NCBI GenBank assembly: GCA_905233165.1
Contig: CAJODL010000003.1
Location: 83,962-147,961, forward strand
Length of the DNA stretch: 64,000 nucleotides
Source: an uncultured Prevotella sp.
Lineage (GTDB): Bacteria > Bacteroidota > Bacteroidia > Bacteroidales > Bacteroidaceae
Reading direction: 5' to 3'
In this document: in pieces, positions 38,181 to 45,628 of the stretch
Layout of the letters: every line of letters begins with the position of its first letter
Position numbering within the stretch: position 1 is the first letter of the stretch
Translations under genes and position numbers: made by a program
The notes under the pieces: generated by a model
Told to the model about the DNA's origin: nothing
What the model saw: only the letters and a program-made list of their open reading frames with translations
Database searches by the model: none

Positions 38181-40406
38181 TTAATTCTCCTTAAATTCCT
38201 CTGCATCATCGTCGTCTTTTTCCTCTTTCTCATCTTCTGCGACGAACTTATACTTAAAGACTGCTCCATTCTTGCGAGCCGGGTCAGCACCAGCATAATC
38301 CATAGAATATGGAGAGCCTGACTTAGGAGATTTTCCAAGATACTTATGTGTGCGAGTTGACATCAGCATGAATTCACGTCCGAGATAGTCCTGATACATA
38401 AATTCTTCTGCCTTTGACACATCCTTTGTCAACTTCACATCACCAGGCATTCCAATTCCTGTAACAAAGACATATCTGCCATCTTCGCACTTCAGGAGCA
38501 CCTTTCCGTTGCCCCTATCCACGAGGGTGAAGACCTGCTCTGCATCATACGTCTTCTTCATCTCTGCCCTTGTCATCTTCTTGTTGTTAGATGTGCCCTC
38601 AGCAGGTGCAGAACGCAATGAAGAATTATCGTGTAGAAGACCGTGAGACATAGCGTGCATAGGCTTTCCTGTGGCAACATTTATGATGTGAATCTTCTGT
38701 CCCAAAGGAATATTCTTCGACCTGTCTGCCTGTGTCTCTACGCAAGTGAAGTTGTCGAATTCTGCATAGCCGCCATTGCGTCCGCAGAAGTTGTATGCAA
38801 AGAGGGAAACACGAGAACCCTGGAAGGTACAAAGTTGGTATGAGAGAGGCATCTTCCTGCCAATCTTGTAGTATTTCTTTCCATCAAAGCTGAAGTAATA
38901 CTGAATGACATTCTTGTCGTAATCACCATCGATGCGAAGGTATATCTTATCGCCGCTGAAGCCATGCTTGAGAGTACCTTTTGAGTCGATGAGATGTATT
39001 GTGACACTATCATCTTTCAGCTGCTCATAGCAACTCATGTACAAACGATTCTTTACCTTGGTCAAGCCCAAAGCAGAATAAGGGATATTGAGGTCAGCAA
39101 TGCCTGCCACATCTCCATCCTTCATATTCTTGGTATAAAGCTCTACAGTACAGATGCTGCGAGGTCCGATGGCACGTTGGGTAAGAGTGTTTCTTGCCCA
39201 CATAAACTGGTCGGCAGGCAAGGTATTCAGGCGAAGACGACCTCCTGTCAAAGACCATTTTGAGTCGTCAGGATTATGGTTCCATTGCCATACTCTTCCG
39301 AGTGTCTTGCCATCAAAATTCTCATTGCGCTCATAAGGAGCATGAGGCTTTATGTTTTCCGCGCCTGGGATATTTGGCTTTGTCCATGTTCGTGGAGCAC
39401 GTCCCAGGTTGCCTTCAAGTCCTACATATGGCCAACCGTCTTTCCAAGTAATCGGAGCCAGAGTCGTTGTGCGGCCAACAGAATGGAAATCCATCATCAG
39501 GAGGGCATACCACTCGCCATTTTGTGTCTCGACGATGCCACCCTGGTGGATATTTCCTGCTGCCACCTCGTTTTCGTTTGCCTTGCTGATAGAGTAAGCA
39601 TGTCCCTTATCAGCAATGCGCCCTTTCCATTGTGTCAGGCCTACAGGATGGTAGCCGAATGTCTCGTCTGCTGTTATGGTGCATTGTTCGTAAGGTCCAT
39701 AGATATTCTTGGCACGGGAACAGATAGTGCGGCCATTGGGACGATAATCTGTAGAGATGAGGTAATACATGCCATTTATCTTGTAAGCATGATGGCCCTC
39801 TCCTACTCCGGAACCATTTTTTATCACGATGCTGTCAGAACCCTCAACAGGTCCGCTGAGGTCGTCTTTCAACTGGGTACAATGTACCTCGCCATAACCA
39901 TGAAAGGCATACATCTTGCCATCATCGTCGAACAAGACGCCCAAATCATAAATCTTACCCTTCAGGTTATGATGCTTCCAAGGGCCCTTGATGTCCTTTG
40001 ATGTCCAACATTGCAGGCCCTTGCCGTTGATATTTGAGAAGACATAGAACTGCCCGTTTGCATAACGGATGCAAGGTGCCCAGATTCCCTGACCATAAAC
40101 TTCCTGCTTGTTTTTCAAGGAAAACTTATCATCGCGGAAGTCGAAGCGATCAAAGCAATATGCTACATTCTCCCAGTTTACGAGGTCTTTGGAATGAAGG
40201 ATAACCAATCCTGGAACTGCATGCATAGTAGTGCCGGCAAGGTAGTAATCATCGCCCACGCGGATAATGTCTGGGTCAGAAAACTCATCATAGAAAAGCG
40301 GATTGGTGTATGTACCATTTCCATTGTCTGCTGTCCAACTGCTCTGCGCAAAAGCCCTCAAAGCAGAGAAAACAGCGAGAAGTGTTAAAAGAGAGAATCG
40401 TTTCAT
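38181..40406 (-). CDS. Glycoside hydrolase family 43 protein with C-terminal extension
   Basis: A 741-residue secreted protein from the ATG at 40406 (MKRFSLLTLLAVFSALRAFAQ, signal peptide). The five-bladed propeller domain (about residues 25-340) has the GH43 pieces NPLFYDEFSDPDIIRVGDDYY (base Asp), IWAPCIRYANGQFYVF and GVGEGHHAYKINGMYYL (acid Glu). A beta-sandwich (residues about 365-560) follows, then about 170 residues with repeated basic motifs (TGKPMHAMS, KVLLKCEDGRY, THKYLGKSP), perhaps beta-trefoil-like, and an acidic tail. Targets are arabinose- or xylose-containing glycans. An upstream in-frame ATG at 40481 lies beyond the promoter. Confidence 0.9.
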   Translation of the reverse strand: MKRFSLLTLLAVFSALRAFAQSSWTADNGNGTYTNPLFYDEFSDPDIIRVGDDYYLAGTTMHAVPGLVILHSKDLVNWENVAYCFDRFDFRDDKFSLKNKQEVYGQGIWAPCIRYANGQFYVFSNINGKGLQCWTSKDIKGPWKHHNLKGKIYDLGVLFDDDGKMYAFHGYGEVHCTQLKDDLSGPVEGSDSIVIKNGSGVGEGHHAYKINGMYYLISTDYRPNGRTICSRAKNIYGPYEQCTITADETFGYHPVGLTQWKGRIADKGHAYSISKANENEVAAGNIHQGGIVETQNGEWYALLMMDFHSVGRTTTLAPITWKDGWPYVGLEGNLGRAPRTWTKPNIPGAENIKPHAPYERNENFDGKTLGRVWQWNHNPDDSKWSLTGGRLRLNTLPADQFMWARNTLTQRAIGPRSICTVELYTKNMKDGDVAGIADLNIPYSALGLTKVKNRLYMSCYEQLKDDSVTIHLIDSKGTLKHGFSGDKIYLRIDGDYDKNVIQYYFSFDGKKYYKIGRKMPLSYQLCTFQGSRVSLFAYNFCGRNGGYAEFDNFTCVETQADRSKNIPLGQKIHIINVATGKPMHAMSHGLLHDNSSLRSAPAEGTSNNKKMTRAEMKKTYDAEQVFTLVDRGNGKVLLKCEDGRYVFVTGIGMPGDVKLTKDVSKAEEFMYQDYLGREFMLMSTRTHKYLGKSPKSGSPYSMDYAGADPARKNGAVFKYKFVAEDEKEEKDDDDAEEFKEN

Positions 40407-40439
40407 ATTGTAATAGATGCAATAAATATGTTTTAGCCG

Positions 40440-40471
40440 CAAAGGTACATAAAAAATATCATATACGCAAA
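40440..40471 (-). promoter_or_regulatory. Promoter for GH43
   Basis: On the minus strand TTTG (40471-40468), 20 bp, TACCTTTG (40447-40440). The start codon is 34 bases downstream. It may also serve the rib genes. Confidence 0.7.
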
Positions 40472-40547
40472 ACATTTGCAATTTTTCTCCCTTTAAGTTT
40501 TACTTACTCCTCGGAGGATTTTTATTTCTCCCTAATGGAATTTTATG

Positions 40548-40631
40548 TTCAAGGGCCTGAAACATCTGTCCAAGGGCTGTAAACTACTGTCTAAGGGCCT
40601 GAAACATATGTCCAAGGCCCTTAAACATAAA
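40548..40631 (+). repeat. 21-bp tandem repeat array (four units)
   Basis: Four consecutive 21-bp units (starts 40548, 40569, 40590, 40611) of the form TCCAAGGGCCTGAAACATATG. An ATG at 40545 opens a 62-codon frame in which each unit encodes a seven-residue repeat (FKGLKHL, SKGCKLL, SKGLKHM, SKALKHK). No SD or conserved domain supports a gene. After it, two roughly 24-bp copies beginning CGAGGGGAAAAT lie at 40637 and 40662. The rest of 40735-40949 contains no gene beyond the terminator. Confidence 0.75.
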
Positions 40632-40844
40632 ATCTCTCGAGGGGAAAATATTTTTTCTTCGAGGGGAAAATTATTTTTTGTCAAAGACAAAATAAATAAA
40701 AATGCTATTTTCTTCTTTCTTCTATATTTTTAATATTGTAAGAAATTTAAAGATTTCTTTGTATAAAGGCAGTTGAGAGATTGAGGTTCGGGCCTGACCT
40801 GTGCCACACGGAGAATTTGCATATCAATCAAGCTCAATGAAACG

Positions 40845-40871
40845 AAAAAGACCGCCACGACGGACGGCCTA
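40845..40871 (-). terminator. Terminator after the DUF6602 unit
   Basis: On the minus strand a stem of CCGTCC with GGCGG (one bulged base), GTCGT loop, then TCTTTTTCG. It lies about 80 bases after the 40950 stop. Confidence 0.6.
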
Positions 40872-40949
40872 TGAATATAATATGTGATGGAGAAATCATG
40901 GCTATTTTTGTGTTCCGCTAGTCATTCTCAGCAATTATCTTTTTCCAGT

Positions 40950-41762
40950 TTATTCTGGATATTTAACAACATATCCTTCATATGGGAAACACAAAGGCTT
41001 ACCATTCGTTAAGTGAGTCTGGATTATATCACCACCATATAACACGAACTCTAAACATTTAATATCTCGACTTACATTATGGTGTCTTAAACCTTCGTGT
41101 GTATGATGTATAATCTGGAGTTTTTGAGGTTCAAAATCGCCCCTAACAGTAAATTCTATTTCAAATGTTTTGGCACTTGTTTTTTCTGCTAAATCTGCAC
41201 ATTGTTTGCTCACAATCAATTCACACATAGGGAAATTTTGCCATTTAGATTTATAATACTCTCCATAAATATAGTCAATATGCTTATCTATAGAAGTTAC
41301 TTGGCTAGTAATATCTGTATCATTCCAAATAATCTTATTCACTGACCATAAACAAATAGCAACCATTTCTGAGTTAATCCTATTACACAATCTTGCTAGC
41401 TCTACCAAATGAGGTCTTCCTTCCAACAGTAAACGAATCGTATTTTCCGGCAGGGCAAGAAGGGCTTTTTGACGTTCTTGCTCTTTTCTAACCTTTTCTT
41501 GTCTTTCTTGTTCTTCCTTCACCTTCTTTTGTCTATCAATTTCACTTTGTGGGCTAAGTTCATACTTTATCTTAGCAATACCACCAAAGACAAAAATAAT
41601 GATTAGAAATGCTAGTACAACAAAGAACACTATGATAAAAGAGTTTAATACCCTATCAGCACCGCCAGCTACAGCACTATCATCCATATAGTCATTATGA
41701 CTTTGTGGAAAGCCTGCTATGAATATTAACAGGAAACACAGAATTGATACTATACGTTTCAT
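40950..41762 (-). CDS. Hypothetical membrane protein with coiled coil
   Basis: A 270-residue protein I do not recognise. Residues 1-20 form a signal peptide or helix (LLIFIAGFPQS), and residues about 45-65 a strong transmembrane helix (FIIVFFVVLAFLIIIFVFG). A highly charged Glu/Lys/Arg/Gln coiled coil (about 75-105) follows, then a ~165-residue soluble domain rich in aromatic residues. The upstream DUF6602 gene is 18 bp away and in the same direction, so the two are probably cotranscribed. AT-rich codon use is stronger than in core genes nearby. Role unknown. Confidence 0.6.
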   Translation of the reverse strand: MKRIVSILCFLLIFIAGFPQSHNDYMDDSAVAGGADRVLNSFIIVFFVVLAFLIIIFVFGGIAKIKYELSPQSEIDRQKKVKEEQERQEKVRKEQERQKALLALPENTIRLLLEGRPHLVELARLCNRINSEMVAICLWSVNKIIWNDTDITSQVTSIDKHIDYIYGEYYKSKWQNFPMCELIVSKQCADLAEKTSAKTFEIEFTVRGDFEPQKLQIIHHTHEGLRHHNVSRDIKCLEFVLYGGDIIQTHLTNGKPLCFPYEGYVVKYPE

Positions 41763-41780
41763 ATTAATCTATATAAATTG

Positions 41781-42593
41781 TTAAACATCAAATAGTCCAA
41801 ATCCATATTCAACAGACATAGTTTTCAAATCAGCATCTTGATCTTTCTCTTTATTCTGTAAGAACAGGAAATCGTCCATCTTATCCTTTTGAGGTATGGA
41901 TATAAGTTCGCTCAATTGCTCAACAAACTTCTGAATGCAGGCAACGTTATTATTTGTGTTATCTTCTATTGAATATGCTATGTAGCCATTCATGTCTCTA
42001 TTAGCGTCCTGACAATGCCCTTTGCCTAAATAGTAATCAGGGGAAATCGACACAATTGCTTCAGGGAGTGCATCGTAATTATCATGGCCATATAATAATT
42101 CGCCTTCTTCTCTTCCATATGTTGGAACATAAGGACTATAGAAATAATTTTTGAAAGTGAAGACTTTGCATCCATTATATATAAACAGGTATTTTTGAAT
42201 GACCCTTAAACGATTAAGCAGTTCGAAATCGTGTAATACCTTACCAAATTTCTTTGCGTCAATATTGGATTTTACTTCTATAACTGCATATACAGCGGCG
42301 CTGGGAATTATTTCAATCTCCCCATATGAATATATAGGAGCATAATGTATGCTATCATAAATAATGACATCACATTGATGCGAAAGGATACCATTACATT
42401 CAACAAATCCTTGGCTAACCTTTGCTATTCCAGGAAAACTTGAACGTAAAAATTCACGGAGAACACTCTCTGCAATCAATCCCCGAGAAAGATTATGCTC
42501 TTTAATGAATGCATGAGCCTGTTCTAAAGAGCAAGCCAACTCTTTTGCTTTCAATCTATAAAACTCGTTTCTTCGTATTTGCTTTTTCGTCAT
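41781..42593 (-). CDS. DUF6602-like protein with nuclease-like core
   Basis: A 270-residue cytoplasmic protein. The pattern SRGLIAESVLREFLRSSFPG, KVSQGFVECNGILSHQCDVIIYDS and AAVYAVIEVKSNID matches DUF6602; the D (about residue 75) and EVK (about 105-107) together resemble a PD-(D/E)XK nuclease core. The family is linked to mobile or defence-like contexts but is poorly characterised. Downstream is the coiled-coil membrane protein. Lower GC than the neighbours suggests an acquired unit. No methylase or reverse transcriptase lies nearby. Confidence 0.7.
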   Translation of the reverse strand: MTKKQIRRNEFYRLKAKELACSLEQAHAFIKEHNLSRGLIAESVLREFLRSSFPGIAKVSQGFVECNGILSHQCDVIIYDSIHYAPIYSYGEIEIIPSAAVYAVIEVKSNIDAKKFGKVLHDFELLNRLRVIQKYLFIYNGCKVFTFKNYFYSPYVPTYGREEGELLYGHDNYDALPEAIVSISPDYYLGKGHCQDANRDMNGYIAYSIEDNTNNNVACIQKFVEQLSELISIPQKDKMDDFLFLQNKEKDQDADLKTMSVEYGFGLFDV

Positions 42594-42684
42594 TCTACTA
42601 TTTGTTATTTAGGCTTAGGTCAGCCTTTATTATTTGAGGAATACAAACTGATAATACAGAGAATGCTCCTTATAAAACGTGATG

Positions 42685-42692
42685 CAAAAGTA
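42685..42692 (-). promoter_or_regulatory. -7 element for the DUF6602 unit
   Basis: TACTTTTG on the minus strand; no clear -33 element. It is divergent from the promoter at 42743-42774. Confidence 0.5.
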
Positions 42693-42742
42693 CGAAAATT
42701 CTTGTAATCAGAGGAGAAAAAAGATAAAAATTTTGTATTATA

Positions 42743-42774
42743 TTTGTATTTTTCATAACTTAATCGTACCTTTG
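42743..42774 (+). promoter_or_regulatory. Promoter for the tandem outer-membrane genes
   Basis: TTTG (42743-42746), 20 bp, TACCTTTG (42767-42774). The ATG at 42783 is only about 9 bases past the -7 box, so the leader must be nearly absent. Confidence 0.7.
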
Positions 42775-42782
42775 CACCCCAG

Positions 42783-43748
42783 ATGAAACGTTTTATCATA
42801 CTTACAATATTTTGCACCTTTGCTTCTCTCCTAAAAACAAGTGCAGAGAAATGGTATAGTTTGGAGCAGCCAAATAATGGTTACTTCAATCATATTGATG
42901 GTGCCTTTACTGCAGGTACTACCGGCTTAGGCTTCGACCTTGCTTTTCCCCTGAAGAACTGGGGCCGCCTGCGTGTAGGTGGAGTGTGGAGACCTCGTGG
43001 AAAATATTCCGACACCTATGCTGTCCACATGGATAATCCTGAGGCATATTGGGGACAGTTTTCTGCCTTTGCTTCTACATTTGTCGGAGTAAAACCTGAG
43101 AAGTACATCGAAATGGAAGGAAAGTCAAGCATGAATCACTTCAAGATGCTGATTGACATCTTCCCTATCAAGAATCATCGCAATTTTCACGTTACAGTAG
43201 GCTTCTTCTGGGGCACTCATGACTATGTTACAGCTACCAACACCCCTATCAGCAGCAACACCATAGCTGCCATAAAGACCTACAATACCATAAGGCAGAA
43301 GGCCTTAAACAATGAGGACATCGACTTGTCTTTTATCGGAATAAACATGCAGTCAGAGGATGCGCAGGAAATCAAACAAAAACTCTACAACAAACTCATA
43401 GAGATGGGAGAAGTAAGCATTCCTCTTGGTGAAAAGACTGATGAGAATGGGCAGACACACGTTGTCAATGCCACAATCAACGATAAGGACGTAATAGAAG
43501 TAAAAGCTACAGTAAACCGCTTCAAACCTTACATTGGAGCAGGATATGAGATACCTATCACCAAAGACAAGCGCACTACGATAGGTGTTGATGCCGGCAT
43601 CCTTATATGGGGCGGAAAGCCTAAAGTAAAAGTCTTCGAGGGGCTCAGCAATGTAGCAGGACAGAACACTCCTGGCTACCTGCGCTCAGCAGACAAATAT
43701 CCTGTTTATCCAGAGGTATCAATAAGAATATCACAACGCATATGGTAA
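42783..43748 (+). CDS. Outer-membrane beta-barrel-like protein (first of two paralogues)
   Basis: A 321-residue protein with signal peptide (FIILTIFCTFASLLKTSA). Strand-like stretches FDLAFPLKNWGRLRVGGVWRP and FHVTVGFFWGTHDY recur, and it ends VSIRISQRIW, an aromatic C-terminus typical of BAM-inserted barrels. The next gene is a paralogue: FNHIDGAFTAGTTGLGFDLAF matches FNHIDVAGTIGTSGLGFDIAF. The last 7 bases overlap it. The family is not one I can name; function may be surface binding or porin-like. Confidence 0.75.
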   Translation: MKRFIILTIFCTFASLLKTSAEKWYSLEQPNNGYFNHIDGAFTAGTTGLGFDLAFPLKNWGRLRVGGVWRPRGKYSDTYAVHMDNPEAYWGQFSAFASTFVGVKPEKYIEMEGKSSMNHFKMLIDIFPIKNHRNFHVTVGFFWGTHDYVTATNTPISSNTIAAIKTYNTIRQKALNNEDIDLSFIGINMQSEDAQEIKQKLYNKLIEMGEVSIPLGEKTDENGQTHVVNATINDKDVIEVKATVNRFKPYIGAGYEIPITKDKRTTIGVDAGILIWGGKPKVKVFEGLSNVAGQNTPGYLRSADKYPVYPEVSIRISQRIW

Positions 43749-45052
43749 AGAAACACATCATATCCCTCATATCATGCATGCTGCTTACCACCCCAACGAT
43801 GGCGGAAGGTAAGTTCCACCGTTTCCTTACCACACAAAGTGTTAGCGACAGGAAGTGGTTCAACCACATCGATGTAGCAGGAACAATAGGAACCAGCGGC
43901 CTGGGTTTCGACATTGCTTTTCCTATGAGCGAATGGGCACAACTTCGTATAGGAGGCGCTTGGATGCCGTACCTTCATTTCGACCCTTCATTCGGCATTG
44001 AAGTAGCAGAGAACCTGCCAAAAGATATACAAGGAAGCAAATTCAACAAAATTGCTGACGAGATGCAAAGCATTCTTGGCACAAGACCTGAGCTGAATGT
44101 CAAAATGGAAGGCGATGCCAGCATGAGCAACTTCAAATGTCTCGTCGATATCTTCCCAATAAAGAAGAACAGAAACTTTCACGTAACTGTAGGATTCTAT
44201 TATGGCAATACCGATTTCATCACTGCTGCCGTTTCACCATACAGCATGAGAAACATGACAGCTATCGGAGCCCTGAACTCTCTCTACAAGAAAGCTTTGT
44301 CTGACAAAACAGCGAGTGTCATTGATGCAGAAGGAATGGGCATCACCATTCCTGGAGGAGTCTCTTTCGAGAATACCAACAAAAGACTTCGCGAATGGGG
44401 AGAAACTGGCAAGACAGTTAAAAATCGGGATGACCTTTATGGAAAAGAGGTAGAGAATAAATTACATTCTGAGAACGCCTTTAGTGTTGCCATAGGACAT
44501 TATTCACACAATATCGTAGCAAAGGAGGATATATATTACGACTATTCTGCAGAATTGGACAACCCATACAATGAACAGATAGGAACAGACAATCAAGGAA
44601 ACCCTGTTTATCGTGAGGTAAGATATCAACTCGACGAAAACGGCAGACCTATAGTAAAAGGTGGCATTCGCTATCATAAAGGAGAGTTGATGCACAAGTC
44701 TGGCGACCCAATACGAATGGCTCCTGACGAGAACAATCAGATATCTGTTTCAGGTAGAGGATGGTGGAAGTTTAAGCCATATATCGGAGTAGGATATTCT
44801 GTTCCAATTACTAAAGACAAGCGCACTACTCTCGGCATTGATGCTGGCATAACAATATGGGGAGGCACTCCAGCAATTGACGTAAAAGTTCCTCTGGGAC
44901 AAGATGCTGCTGGCAACGCTGTTTACAATACTATCAACTTAGTAAAAGATGCCAAGAGCATGCCTAATTCAGTTGACAAATACGTAAAACTCGTAAAGCT
45001 TTTACCAGTAATGCCAGAAATAAGCATCCGCATCGCACAAAGACTTTGGTAA
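43742..45052 (+). CDS. Outer-membrane beta-barrel-like protein (second of two paralogues)
   Basis: A 436-residue protein with signal peptide (ISLISCMLLTTPTMA). It repeats the paralogue's features: the N-terminal FNHIDVAGTIGTSGLGFDIA, a middle strand region, and the same end VMPEISIRIAQRLW. Shared elements near the C-terminus are KFKPYIGVGYSVPITKDKRTT and IDAGITIWGG. Longer central and C-terminal loops account for the extra 115 residues. The stop codon (TAA) lies in the heptad tract that follows. Probably arose by tandem duplication. Confidence 0.75.
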   Translation: MVKKHIISLISCMLLTTPTMAEGKFHRFLTTQSVSDRKWFNHIDVAGTIGTSGLGFDIAFPMSEWAQLRIGGAWMPYLHFDPSFGIEVAENLPKDIQGSKFNKIADEMQSILGTRPELNVKMEGDASMSNFKCLVDIFPIKKNRNFHVTVGFYYGNTDFITAAVSPYSMRNMTAIGALNSLYKKALSDKTASVIDAEGMGITIPGGVSFENTNKRLREWGETGKTVKNRDDLYGKEVENKLHSENAFSVAIGHYSHNIVAKEDIYYDYSAELDNPYNEQIGTDNQGNPVYREVRYQLDENGRPIVKGGIRYHKGELMHKSGDPIRMAPDENNQISVSGRGWWKFKPYIGVGYSVPITKDKRTTLGIDAGITIWGGTPAIDVKVPLGQDAAGNAVYNTINLVKDAKSMPNSVDKYVKLVKLLPVMPEISIRIAQRLW

Positions 45053-45120
45053 TTGAACATTGAACATTGACCTTAGACTTTTGACCTTTGACCTCGGCAA
45101 CGCCGAGCGGACCTTTGACC
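45052..45120 (+). repeat. Heptanucleotide-period tract with hairpin core
   Basis: Six 7-bp units (TTGAACA, TTGACCT type) start at the stop codon of the second barrel gene. They are followed by the hairpin CTCGGC AAC GCCGAG (45093-45107), CGG, and a further TTTGACC unit. The GCCGAGCGG stretch is shared with the insertion in tsaE. Confidence 0.8.
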
Positions 45121-45123
45121 ATA

Positions 45124-45160
45124 AAAAAGCGGCACCCAGAAATCTGGATGCCGTTTTTCT
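45124..45160. terminator. Bidirectional terminator
   Basis: The inverted repeat CGGCA/TGCCG with CCAGA/TCTGG inside (45130-45153) is flanked by A6 on the left and T5 on the right, so it can stop transcripts from both sides: the outer-membrane genes and the leftward lipoprotein gene. Confidence 0.8.
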
Positions 45161-45163
45161 TAT

Positions 45164-45628
45164 TTACTTATCTACATCAAAACTCATCAATCGAGGGTCA
45201 TCAAATGTACCTAAATGCTCATCATCTTGTAGCACTATAGTTTCTGTTGAATGATACATATACCTGTTTGTTCCACAATAGTATCTCAGGGTTATCTTTT
45301 CTCCAACATATCCCCAGATTCTGATGCACCAGACACCATCCACAAAGCTTCCTTCTCCACGAGGTTCATCGCCACAAAAGGCAGCCATTTCGTCTGCATT
45401 TGATGAATATGCACTAATCGAACTCGGCAACTGAATATACGCAGTCAAATCAGTTGGATACTTCTCATTTGGCTTTACCACATCAACAACAGTATTCCAT
45501 TGTGGAGCATTGTGTTGAGGAATTGTAGGTTCTACATAAGTTGGTGTCTCGTCGGAGCCAGAACTACCGCACGACACGAATGACACGACAACCGCCAGTA
45601 TTGCTATTATTATCTGATAATGTTTCAT
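45164..45628 (-). CDS. Putative lipoprotein
   Basis: A 154-residue protein. The N-terminus IIIAILAVVVSFVSCGSSG is a lipoprotein signal with the lipobox Cys at about residue 20. The mature part is a compact beta-rich domain with four Cys/Trp-containing pieces (AAFCGDEPRGEG, VWCIRIWGYVGEK, LRYYCGTNRYMYHS), a fold I do not recognise. The first 22 codons overlap the end of the giant InlB-repeat protein in another frame. It is the last gene of the surface-protein cluster before the terminator. Confidence 0.7.
   Translation of the reverse strand: MKHYQIIIAILAVVVSFVSCGSSGSDETPTYVEPTIPQHNAPQWNTVVDVVKPNEKYPTDLTAYIQLPSSISAYSSNADEMAAFCGDEPRGEGSFVDGVWCIRIWGYVGEKITLRYYCGTNRYMYHSTETIVLQDDEHLGTFDDPRLMSFDVDK

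Noticed and set aside
38150..38260. FMN riboswitch before ribD
   Set aside because: No conserved RFN core was found, and GH43 coding sequence occupies the position.
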